Below are positions 23,839 to 31,184 of a stretch of DNA of 32,208 bases, one piece after another. The stretch's first letter is position 1. Each line of letters opens with the position of its first letter. Origin of the DNA: Methanobacteriaceae archaeon (GTDB taxonomy: Archaea > Methanobacteriota > Methanobacteria > Methanobacteriales > Methanobacteriaceae); assembly GCA_027318585.1 (NCBI GenBank), contig DAHVOW010000018.1, positions 1 to 32,208 on the forward strand. Reading direction: 5' to 3'. The position numbers were made by a program, and so were the translations under genes. A model generated the notes under the pieces. The model was not told the origin of the DNA. It saw nothing but the letters and a program-made list of their open reading frames with translations, and did no database searches.

Positions 23839-25547
23839 ATGAAAAAAAGCATGAACAGATTTAATCTCAATTTAAAGCAGAATATTACCTCTTTATTACC
23901 AATTCTTAAATGGGGAAAGAGTTATGATAAGGAGTGGTTAAAACCGGATATTCTGGCAGGAATAACTTTAGGAGCATTTACAATACCTGAAGCTATTGCA
24001 TATGCATCCTTAGTAGGTTTACCTCCAGAGACAGGTTTATATGCTGCTATGATGGGATTAGGGGCATATTTATTCTTTGGAACTTCCCGCCAGCTTTCCA
24101 TGGGACCAACTTCCGATGTGGCTATTTTGGTGGGGTCTACCCTGGGAGGATTGGCCCTGGCCAGTTTCACCGAGTATGCAGCACTTGCTGCCATCACTGC
24201 GATTTTAACGGAAATTTTTGCCTTAGCTGCCCGGATTTTTAGGATGGGCTTTTTGGTTAAACTCATTTCTAAACCAGTTTTAAAGGGTTTTCTGGCAGGG
24301 GTTGGTTTTTATATAGCTGTAAGTCAGTTGCCTAAATTATTTGGAATACATGGAGCTACTGGGGGGTTTTTTGAGCGCATATGGTTTATTATTGCCAATT
24401 TTGACCAGTTTAACCTACCTTCATTTTTAATTGGTATGGGCGGAATAATCTTCCTTTTGATTGTGCGTAAAAAATTTCATAAAGTACCGGGTGCACTTAT
24501 TTTGATCATGGCATCCATTATATTGATGTCAGTTACTAATCTCGCTGATTTAGGAGTAACAGTTTTAGGTGAAATATCTACTCAATTACCCACTTTTGGC
24601 GTACCCGATGTTGCTACCGATATCTCAACAGTAGTTCCTCTGCCTTTGCCTGTTTCTTAATAACTTATGTGGAAGGCATGGGCCTGGCCCGGATGTTCTC
24701 TGTGAAACATAAATATCCCATTGATCCTGATCAGGAACTGGTAGCTCTGGGAGCATCCAATATAGCTGCCGGGATGAGTCAGGGATTTCCCATTGGAGCT
24801 AGCATGTCCAGAAGCATAGAAAATGATGAAAGTGGCGCTAAAACTCCTCTTTCAGGGGGATTTAGTGCATTTATCATAGCTATTGTTATTCTTTTTCTGT
24901 CAGGATTGCTTTTCAATCTCCCCCAGACTATTCTGGCCTCCATTGTATTAGTGGCAGTAATAGGTCTGGTTGATTATTCAGACCTAATGAAAACTTATAG
25001 GTTAAGTAAAAGAGAATTTGCAATTGCCATGACCACATTTGGCAGCGTATTGGTCTTTGGAATCCTTGAAGGAATTTTAATAGGTGTTATACTTTCATTT
25101 ATAGATTTAATTGAACGAATTTACAACCCTAAGGTAGCTGTTTTAGGCCGCATAACTAATTCAAATAAGTTTGGCGATATCAAACGCCATCCTGAAAATA
25201 AGCAAATACCTGGTATTCTAGTGGTGAGAGTGGATGGATACCAGATATTTGCCAGCGCAGAGAACATTAAAGAATCCATTATTAGCCTGACTAAGACGCA
25301 GAAAACACCGGTAAAGCTGTTAATACTGGACTTTAAATCATCACCTATAATAGATGTCACTGGAGCGGAAATGTTAAAAGAACTCTATAACGAAATGATT
25401 GCTGAGAAAACTACTGTTAAATTAGCCCATGTTACTGGGCAGGTCAGAGATTTCCTGCGTTTGGCTGGTCTGGAAAAATACTTCGGATCTCTGGAAGCGG
25501 ATACCCATATTCATGATATTATTTACGACTTTGATAAGATTAAGTAA
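23839..25547 (+). pseudogene. SulP-family anion transporter with STAS domain, split by a one-base frameshift
   Basis: Two adjacent frames together make a full SulP protein of about 569 residues. The first (23839-24660) holds the N-terminal half: LAGITLGAFTIPEAIAYASLVGLPPETGLYAA (split) is the SulP signature and about eight membrane segments follow. The second continues at once with CFLITYVEGMGLAR (from 24650), DQELVALGASNIAAG and GASMSRSIENDESGAKTP, and ends in a cytoplasmic STAS domain (about the last 120 residues, ILDFKSSPIIDVTGAEMLK). The reading frame changes at 24645-24650, TTTGCC: one extra G (TTGGCC) would restore Leu-Ala-Cys-Phe and the whole frame. Either a recent loss-of-function deletion or a read error. 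SulP proteins move sulfate, bicarbonate or similar anions, which fits the sulfatase next door. No clear ribosome site precedes the ATG. Confidence 0.85.
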
Positions 25548-25700
25548 TTTAAGTTATTTCTAGCTTATTTAAGGCTTATTTTAGTTTTTCAGAGAAGATT
25601 AACATATTCTCATTATCTATATCTTTGAAATAATCATTCTAAACATTTATTTCTCTAAAATTAAATAAAATGTGAAAAATGACAGAAATTCAATTCATTT

Positions 25701-25719
25701 ATACCCGATTGTAGGGTAT
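25701..25719. terminator. Inverted repeat between convergent genes
   Basis: ATACCC-N7-GGGTAT lies midway between the SulP stop and the stop of the recombinase gene. The stem is six pairs without an adjoining T run, so it may be a weak bidirectional terminator or a leftover of insertion. Confidence 0.25.
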
Positions 25720-25771
25720 CTGAAAACAATTATTTAAGAAAAACAAAAGGAACACTCATTGCTATAAGTTA

Positions 25772-26926
25772 TTATTGAACATCCTTCAGATTCATTCTTT
25801 CTTTTATATGTTTCAGATAATCTTTTATTTCCGCTAATTCTTTATCTTTTTCATTGAGCTTAGCTAGGAGTAATTTATATTCATTACTGGTTACAGTTTC
25901 TGTTTTTATATTTACATTTTCCATTGATAATTCGCCTAATGACTTAATATACTCCTTCTTAAGGATGCTAATTTGATCATTTGAATGATAATCGATATTA
26001 TTATCTAATTTTTGGCCTAGTAATGCATTAATATTGATTTTATCTATCCCTGATTCATGTAATTTGTTTTTAAAAAATTTTCTAAGCATGGTCGATGAAA
26101 AAAACCGTCTTTTTTTAGTTAAATATCCAAAACTTGCCCTATTATTTATCCGTTTAAAAATTGAACCATGAGCAGATTTTTTAAGGAATTGGTTCTGTGA
26201 ATTAACAAAAAGAGGATCCTTAAGGGATTTGATAGGCTTATTCTTTCTTTCTCGATCTATTAAATAGTTTAAAATGGCTTTGGTAGATTCTGGAGTGTTA
26301 AAAGTAACATAATCTTTTTTAGTTCTATGTTTTTCTATTTTCCAAATCCCAACAGGATCTTCAATTTTGAGAAGTATATCTGCTATTTTTTTGATATTAA
26401 ACAATTCATCAGGTTTAAGATCAATATATTCATCAATAGAATTAATGAAATCACCATAAGTTAAATATCTTAACTCCGTAGCCTCCATACCTGAAGATAA
26501 ATGGATCAATATAATGGCTTTATCCCTTAAACTGCTTAATTCAAGTGCTTCTTTTATTTGATCAGAAGAAACAAGCTTATGTTCTGAATTATCGGTTTCT
26601 GGAACTATTATTGGTTTTATATCCTTAGTATCAATATCAAACCTATTATAAAAAGATTTAATAGTGTCAATCTGGTTAATTATGGTGTTAGGTGATTTAC
26701 CACCTTTTTTTAGATTTTCTATATAATCATTGAAATATTCATTAACTTTCTTTCCACTATCTTTCTGAGCATCTTTAATTAATTCCGTGGGATTTTTATC
26801 TAAAAATTTACAAAAAGTTTTAATACGTCCTAAATAAACCATTTCAGTAGATTTAGAGAGATTTTTACTCCCAATAAAATTTACGAAATAGGGATCCTTT
26901 GAAATTTCAATATTTGATTCTGGCAT
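25772..26926 (-). CDS. Tyrosine-recombinase-like protein with degenerate active site
   Basis: About 384 residues. The N-terminal SAM-like DNA-binding domain covers about 15-105 (NLSKSTEMVYLGRIKTFCKFL, KSPNTIINQIDTIKSFYNRF, split), as in archaeal phage integrases. The catalytic domain follows: LSSGMEATELRYLTYGDF corresponds to box I but has Glu where Arg I is expected; KHRTKKDYVTF gives the Lys hairpin; MLRKFFKNKL keeps box II Arg but lacks both His positions; LLGQ replaces LLGH; Tyr remains in KKEYIKSL or NIDYHS. The C-terminal 40 residues form a coiled coil. It could be an inactive or diverged recombinase, perhaps a host-adapted DNA binder. The ATG at 26924-26926 has GGGG six bases upstream. 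Base composition is visibly AT-rich compared with the first 24 kb. Confidence 0.7.
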   Translation of the reverse strand: MPESNIEISKDPYFVNFIGSKNLSKSTEMVYLGRIKTFCKFLDKNPTELIKDAQKDSGKKVNEYFNDYIENLKKGGKSPNTIINQIDTIKSFYNRFDIDTKDIKPIIVPETDNSEHKLVSSDQIKEALELSSLRDKAIILIHLSSGMEATELRYLTYGDFINSIDEYIDLKPDELFNIKKIADILLKIEDPVGIWKIEKHRTKKDYVTFNTPESTKAILNYLIDRERKNKPIKSLKDPLFVNSQNQFLKKSAHGSIFKRINNRASFGYLTKKRRFFSSTMLRKFFKNKLHESGIDKININALLGQKLDNNIDYHSNDQISILKKEYIKSLGELSMENVNIKTETVTSNEYKLLLAKLNEKDKELAEIKDYLKHIKERMNLKDVQ

Positions 26927-26983
26927 GGAAAACCCCATTTAAATTATCACACATTTATGTTAATTTTTTATTAGATTTAACAT

Positions 26984-28747
26984 TTAGCTATTTTTCATGA
27001 TTTTTTTGAAAGTATTTGATATGTCTTTGTTATTGAATTCAGTTTCATTCTCATCAATAACCATATTATTGAGAATTTCCATCATATCATAGATTATATC
27101 GGTTAGAATATCTTCTCTTTCTAAAAAAGCTTCTTCCAATCCCTTTTGTAATGCTATATCAGTAACAATTCCAAGAAACCCCGTATATTCCTTTTCAGAG
27201 TTGAAAATTGGCGAAACTGTTAAAATGGTCCATGATTTTTCCCCATGTCTGTTTAAAAACTTAAAACCATCAAAACGGATTATCTGGTTTGGGGACTGAT
27301 TCTTTGGATTGTAAAATTCTTCTTTTTCCTCAACAAAATTTCTAATATGCCTTCCAATCATTTCGTTTTTGGAATAATTTAATAAATGGGCCATTTGTTC
27401 ATTTAAATATCTGATTATGCCTTTTTTATCCAAAAGAAACATTCCTGCAGAAGATTTTTCCACTATATACCTGTAATGTCTTTCACTATCAGAAAGTTTT
27501 TTTTCCATTTTTACACGTTCAGTGATATCAAGGTGAAGCCATAACCTGCCGTATGGTTTTCCCCTAACAGATATGGGAATAAAATCCCTTATACATGTTT
27601 TTCCACCCTTTAAATAAACTTCTTCGCCTATTACAGGTTCCCACTGGCTAACGATTTCTTGAATATGAGTTATCTCATCATCTGGATAATGATAAACATT
27701 CTTAATCTTTTTTAACATTTCTGATGCTGTGAGTCCTGTCAAGTCTTCTGGGGGTTCTGAGAGATGGAAATAGTCACAAAATGCCTGATTAGCAAATTCA
27801 ACTATACTTTCTTCTGTTACCAACAAAACACTGGCACGCATATTGGATAGAATTGAATAAAATCGATTTAATGTGGTCTGAAGTGTCTCTTCGATCTTTT
27901 TAAGCTCAGTTAAGTCTGTAAGAGATGCTATACTCTTTTTTGTTCCGGGAATCCTGGTTACATTAGTTAAAATAATTCTTATATTCCCTTCCTTGTTTAT
28001 TAATTGAGTTTCGTAGCTTCCAGGAGGATTTTTTATACCTTTTCTACGCATGTAATGGTAGTTTTCGATCATTTCCAGATCTTCTTTTAAGACCATCTCT
28101 TTCCAGCTCATTTTACCTTCTAATTCCTCTTTAGAATAACCGGAAAGTTTTTCAAACTGTGTGTTGGCCATTATTATTGTCGTATCATCATCAACAAGAA
28201 TACTTGCAGTCCCTGTATGTTCAAATAGTGTCTTATAAAATGTTTCTGACTCTTTCAGACGATTTTCAATTGTTTTTAATTCAGTAATATCTTGAGCGGT
28301 ACCTTTAACCCCTATAACTTTCCCGTTTTCATCATTCTTTGGTTTTGCAATAATATGAAAGAAACGTACCGAACTATCTTGCCTTATTACCATTATAACA
28401 ATCTCAGTATTTTTTCCTGTATTAATTACAGTTTGAGTGGCATTATAAAAATAATCCCAATCATCGGGATGAATTATTTTCTTCTGATCATAATACTGGT
28501 TAAGATCTCCGCCTGCCGGATCATAACCTAAAATATTGTAAAGACCATCAGTCCAGGTTGGAACTAAAGTTACTGGATCTAATTCCCAAAAACCGAAATG
28601 AGCGATTGATTCTGCTTCTTTGAATTTATTTTCAATGTTTTTTAAAGTTATTTCTAATTTTTTTATCTTCTCAGCATCATTATCTAATTCAGGGCCAAAT
28701 TTTTTATTTTCTAAATCAGATATTTTGTTTTTAACATTATTTTTCAT
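26984..28747 (-). CDS. Multi-PAS sensor protein without a kinase domain
   Basis: 587 residues. After an N-terminal coiled coil (about 1-45) come four PAS/PAC units: about 45-160 (FGFWELDPVT ... GVKGTAQDITELK), 168-285 (ILVDDDTTIIMANTQFEKLSGYSKEEL, split, ... SLTDLTELK), 293-415 (VLLVTEESIVEFANQAF ... LHLDITERVK) and 424-540 (MFLLDKKGIIRYLNEQM ... GIVTDIALQK). The last 45 residues hold a short helix (ILTDIIYDMMEILNNMV) but no HisKA phosphoacceptor or ATPase domain. No membrane segment is present. Methanogens encode many PAS proteins that work with separate kinases; this one may be an adaptor or a truncated histidine kinase. It is upstream of the recombinase gene by about 60 bases on the same strand. 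Confidence 0.85.
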   Translation of the reverse strand: MKNNVKNKISDLENKKFGPELDNDAEKIKKLEITLKNIENKFKEAESIAHFGFWELDPVTLVPTWTDGLYNILGYDPAGGDLNQYYDQKKIIHPDDWDYFYNATQTVINTGKNTEIVIMVIRQDSSVRFFHIIAKPKNDENGKVIGVKGTAQDITELKTIENRLKESETFYKTLFEHTGTASILVDDDTTIIMANTQFEKLSGYSKEELEGKMSWKEMVLKEDLEMIENYHYMRRKGIKNPPGSYETQLINKEGNIRIILTNVTRIPGTKKSIASLTDLTELKKIEETLQTTLNRFYSILSNMRASVLLVTEESIVEFANQAFCDYFHLSEPPEDLTGLTASEMLKKIKNVYHYPDDEITHIQEIVSQWEPVIGEEVYLKGGKTCIRDFIPISVRGKPYGRLWLHLDITERVKMEKKLSDSERHYRYIVEKSSAGMFLLDKKGIIRYLNEQMAHLLNYSKNEMIGRHIRNFVEEKEEFYNPKNQSPNQIIRFDGFKFLNRHGEKSWTILTVSPIFNSEKEYTGFLGIVTDIALQKGLEEAFLEREDILTDIIYDMMEILNNMVIDENETEFNNKDISNTFKKIMKNS

Positions 28748-28913
28748 AAAATCAATCTATATATCGTTTTAAAAAAATTAAACTTCAAAAACTCGTACCA
28801 TAATAAATTTGTATTTATATTCTTGAATAATTTAACTATATTGTTATTAATTATTATTTATCTAAATTGAAAAAAAATCATTTAAAAATTGATAAAAAAA
28901 ATAAATCGGGGAG

Positions 28914-29615
28914 TTAATTTATCATATCTCCCACTTTATCAGCTACTTTCCAGTGTTCTCCTTTCTTATCATTTCTACGTATTAACCATACTCCAATTCC
29001 CGCTCCAACTATAGCCCCTGCAAGATCTGTTATTAAGTCATTCATAGTATCATCATGAGCATCTTGGGTTGGTGAACCTTGCATTTGAGTGTTACCTGTA
29101 ATCTCTCCTAAAGGACCACTAGCTAAGAATGTGTCATAGGTGTATTCTACTATTTCCAGTGCACCTCCAAAACCTAATGTTACCATTACAATAAGAAATG
29201 CCATGGCTCCGTATGATGCTTTTAATTTACCATAGAAGTACATGGTGTAAACAACCATCATTCCAATTAATGCTAGGTATAAGGGTAACATGAAGTGCAT
29301 GAAATTGTCATAGTAGGGAAGTTTCACATATAATCCTAGTGCATCTCCCCCAACAAGCTCAAATAGGACCATTGACAATAATATAAGCTCAATTTCAATT
29401 GGTAACGCACGTACTTTACCTTTTGTTAAAAATGCCGGGGCATTGATTATTGCAAGTGCTACTAATATTAATAAGCCAAAAATTCTTTCAGCACCATTGG
29501 CTCCTCCGAAAATTAAAATATATAGACCAGAAATTAGAAGAAATATCCTTAATATTCGCAGTAAATTTCGCTGCAGTGAACTCATATTTTCTGGATCAGG
29601 ATTTAAATAGCTCAT
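28914..29615 (-). CDS. Integral membrane protein, YjdF/DUF2238-like
   Basis: 233 residues with about six membrane segments. A conserved-looking core in the membrane reads YYDNFMHFMLPLYLALIG (about 103-120) and GGALEIVEYTYD (about 152-163), followed by an acidic polar loop QGSPTQDAHDDTMNDLITDLAGAIVG (split, about 182-208). The order H-x-x-P, E-x-x-E, QG-x-x-x-D-x-x-D, D-x-x-x-D-x-x-GA resembles YjdF/DUF2238 proteins, hence the tentative call; the function is unknown. GGAGGT eight bases before the ATG is the ribosome site. It is divergent from a lipoprotein gene, and the shared upstream region carries a 13-base direct repeat. Confidence 0.55.
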   Translation of the reverse strand: MSYLNPDPENMSSLQRNLLRILRIFLLISGLYILIFGGANGAERIFGLLILVALAIINAPAFLTKGKVRALPIEIELILLSMVLFELVGGDALGLYVKLPYYDNFMHFMLPLYLALIGMMVVYTMYFYGKLKASYGAMAFLIVMVTLGFGGALEIVEYTYDTFLASGPLGEITGNTQMQGSPTQDAHDDTMNDLITDLAGAIVGAGIGVWLIRRNDKKGEHWKVADKVGDMIN

Positions 29616-29680
29616 TTTTGTCTACCTCCGTTAAAATCTTTAATAATTGTCATTTAGTATAATCATATTTAAACTTAATT

Positions 29681-29715
29681 ATACATTTAAAATAAAATTA
29701 TAATACATTTAAAAT
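29681..29715. repeat. Direct repeat ATACATTTAAAAT x2, 22 bases apart, in a divergent promoter region
   Basis: The 13-mer occurs at 29681-29693 and exactly again at 29703-29715; the 22-base period is about two helical turns. A near copy (GTACATTTAAAAA) stands at 30317-30329, upstream of the next gene. The position between two divergent genes fits a shared regulator site, but AT-rich background makes this uncertain. Confidence 0.4.
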
Positions 29716-29793
29716 GGTTAAATATTTTAATATTAAATTTCTATTATAAACTATAGTCTACGACTTGTTCAGAATGAATTAGGAGGGATAAAT

Positions 29794-30246
29794 GTGAAAT
29801 CGAAAATAGCAGTTTTAGGATTTATATCTATTTTACTGGTAGTTGTTTTTGCTTCAGGATGCACTAGCAACGAAAAGGTATTGTATGAGTACAATCTATC
29901 GGCCGGCCAATCGCCCAATTATATAGGAGCACAGAATGTCACAGTGCCTAACGGAACAAATAATATTAAGGTCGAAGCCCAAAACTTGGAAAAACTTAAT
30001 TCTAGTTTAAACACGTCTTACGTGAACATATACGCTTTAAGTATCGTTCCAGCAACTGTTACTGTAACAGGAAATGATATGGAAATAATCAAAAATTACA
30101 ACGCCAGTGTTTTATTACAGAAAAAGTTTGACTTATCCAACGAAACTAGTAAAACATTTACCTACACTTTTAATGACAGCAATATTAAAGGCTTTTTAAT
30201 TGTAAATGTCAATGCCAAGGGACTTATTAAGATAGTTACTTCTTAG
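29794..30246 (+). CDS. Secreted lipoprotein, sequon-rich (150 aa)
   Basis: 150 residues. The signal peptide (Lys-Ser-Lys then a hydrophobic run) ends in the lipobox FASGC, so the mature protein should be lipid-anchored on the outer face at Cys23. The rest is beta-rich without Cys and holds seven N-X-S/T sequons (NVT, NGT, NSS, NTS, NAS, NET, NDS) in about 125 residues, which suggests heavy archaeal N-glycosylation. No family is recognised. The start is GTG with AGGAGGG five bases upstream; the TATA-like ATTATAAACTATAG lies near 29744-29757. The lipobox matches that of the lipoprotein at 14284-14487 (ASGCT). Confidence 0.75.
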   Translation: MKSKIAVLGFISILLVVVFASGCTSNEKVLYEYNLSAGQSPNYIGAQNVTVPNGTNNIKVEAQNLEKLNSSLNTSYVNIYALSIVPATVTVTGNDMEIIKNYNASVLLQKKFDLSNETSKTFTYTFNDSNIKGFLIVNVNAKGLIKIVTS

Positions 30247-30255
30247 TCAAACAAA

Positions 30256-30294
30256 TTAGGAAATCGGATAAATTTCCTAAAATTTTTCTTTTTT
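30256..30294 (+). terminator. Strong hairpin terminator after the lipoprotein gene
   Basis: TTAGGAAAT (30256-30264) pairs perfectly with ATTTCCTAA (30272-30280) around a seven-base loop and is followed by TTTTTCTTTTTT. It looks like a classic intrinsic terminator. Confidence 0.7.
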
Positions 30295-30355
30295 CCAAAA
30301 ACATCTAATTAAATATAGTACATTTAAAAACGATAATTATTTAAGAATAAACATT

Positions 30356-30376
30356 AATCTTCTTATATTGAAGATT
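30356..30376 (+). promoter_or_regulatory. Palindrome enclosing a TATA-like box
   Basis: AATCTTC (30356-30362) and GAAGATT (30370-30376) form a perfect seven-base inverted repeat around TTATATT. This core is spaced correctly (about 27 bases before GGGAGG) to be the TATA box of the SHOCT-protein gene, so a protein bound to the palindrome would block it. Confidence 0.4.
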
Positions 30377-30407
30377 TAATTAATTATAAAAACCGGGAGG
30401 AAAATAT

Positions 30408-30632
30408 ATGCCAGATCTTGGACCATTAGGACGTGGAGGAGCAAGAAGAAGAACCCGAAGAAGGATGACTCTTGTTAATGAGATGCGAAATTCACCGGAA
30501 CAAAAGGATCAAAATGAGCCTGAAGAAATTATTGCTTCTGATGTATATTCTGATAAATTAGAGAAATTAGCAAAACTCTTAAAAGATAAGGGAGTTATCA
30601 CTGAAACCGAGTATAATCTGATATTTGATTAA
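30408..30632 (+). CDS. Arg-rich SHOCT-domain protein (74 aa)
   Basis: 74 residues. The N-terminus is Gly/Arg-rich (LGRGGARRRTRRRM, residues 7-20), which may bind nucleic acid or acidic membrane. A Glu/Gln-rich linker follows, and the C-terminal 26 residues (DKLEKLAKLLKDKGVITETE, then YNLIFD) are a SHOCT domain, an oligomerisation motif usually found at the C-terminus of small or membrane proteins. There is no signal or membrane segment. GGGAGG eight bases before the ATG is the ribosome site. A possible operator palindrome covers its TATA box. The small membrane protein gene follows after about 95 bases and may be functionally linked. Confidence 0.75.
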   Translation: MPDLGPLGRGGARRRTRRRMTLVNEMRNSPEQKDQNEPEEIIASDVYSDKLEKLAKLLKDKGVITETEYNLIFD

Positions 30633-30727
30633 CTCTTCATTATAAAAAATTGGTAGGAATCCACTTTTAATAATTAATCTATGTAATTTTTATTAAAAAT
30701 GTAAAATGTAAAATGGAGGTGAAAAAT

Positions 30728-30886
30728 ATGGTTGAAACACAACAAGCAGCTGGTGGATCCATGGTGGGAGTAGCTTTAATTTTGTTAATTCTTTTCCTGC
30801 TGTTCCCAGTGTTCACATGGTATTTAATGTGGTTCGCAATACTCTTTATGCTTATTGGCGGAATTGTTAGTTTATTCGTTAAATAA
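30728..30886 (+). CDS. Small two-helix membrane protein (52 aa)
   Basis: 52 residues: a polar start (VETQQAAGGSM), then two hydrophobic helices (VGVALILLILFLLFPVF and MWFAILFMLIGGIVSLFV) joined by TWYL, ending in Lys. GGAGGTG seven bases before the ATG makes translation convincing. No family is recognised; size and form fit small membrane regulators or stress proteins. The 3' half and its T-rich terminator are repeated directly downstream. Confidence 0.75.
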   Translation: MVETQQAAGGSMVGVALILLILFLLFPVFTWYLMWFAILFMLIGGIVSLFVK

Positions 30887-30907
30887 TCAAGTTATTTAAT
30901 TTTGAAT

Positions 30908-30938
30908 AAAAAAAATCTCTTTTCTTTTTTAATTTTTT
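30908..30938 (+). terminator. T-rich terminator of the small membrane gene
   Basis: TCTCTTTTCTTTTTTAATTTTTT follows an eight-A run within 50 bases of the stop. The same tract recurs after copy 2 at about 31051-31085. Confidence 0.45.
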
Positions 30939-31029
30939 CCTGCTATTCCCAGTGTTCACATGGTATTTAATGTGGATCGCAATCCTCTTTATGCTTATTG
31001 GCGGCATTGTTAGTTTATTCGTTAAATAA
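30937..31029 (+). pseudogene. 5'-truncated copy of the small membrane protein gene
   Basis: The frame from about 30937 encodes FPVFTWYLMWIAILFMLIGG and the same ending VSLFVK, then TAA at 31027-31029. The first helix, start codon and ribosome site are absent, replaced by the terminator tract of copy 1. The internal ATG (in YLMWI) has no ribosome site, so it is probably silent. Confidence 0.7.
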
Positions 31030-31184
31030 TTCAAGTTATTTAATTTTGAATAAAAAAAATCTCTTTTCTTTTTTAATTTTTTTTGTTTATTTTATGTGGT
31101 TGTTAAATTGAAATATCATGCAAGTAATGAGTCTTTTTATAGTCACAGGATATTCGCATCATCATCTCCGGCCGAGGTTAATAG

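Larger units (their letters stand above)
30792..31082 (+). repeat. Tandem duplication of about 143 bases (3' half of small membrane gene plus terminator)
   Basis: Copy 1 runs about 30792-30938 and copy 2 about 30935-31082, offset 143-144 bases. In the coding part they differ by four substitutions (CTG/CTA, TTC/ATC, ATA/ATC, GGA/GGC), three of them silent, and by one extra T after the stop. The T-rich tracts TTAATTYTTTT at the junction are shared and could have guided the rearrangement. Confidence 0.85.

Noticed and set aside
25548..25771. Possible attachment site for the recombinase-like gene
   Set aside because: Only a six-pair inverted repeat is seen; no matching direct repeat or tRNA end was found elsewhere in the window.
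30887..31184. Structured small RNA in the tandem duplication
   Set aside because: The repeat is fully explained by coding sequence plus a T-rich terminator; no extra stable stem is visible.
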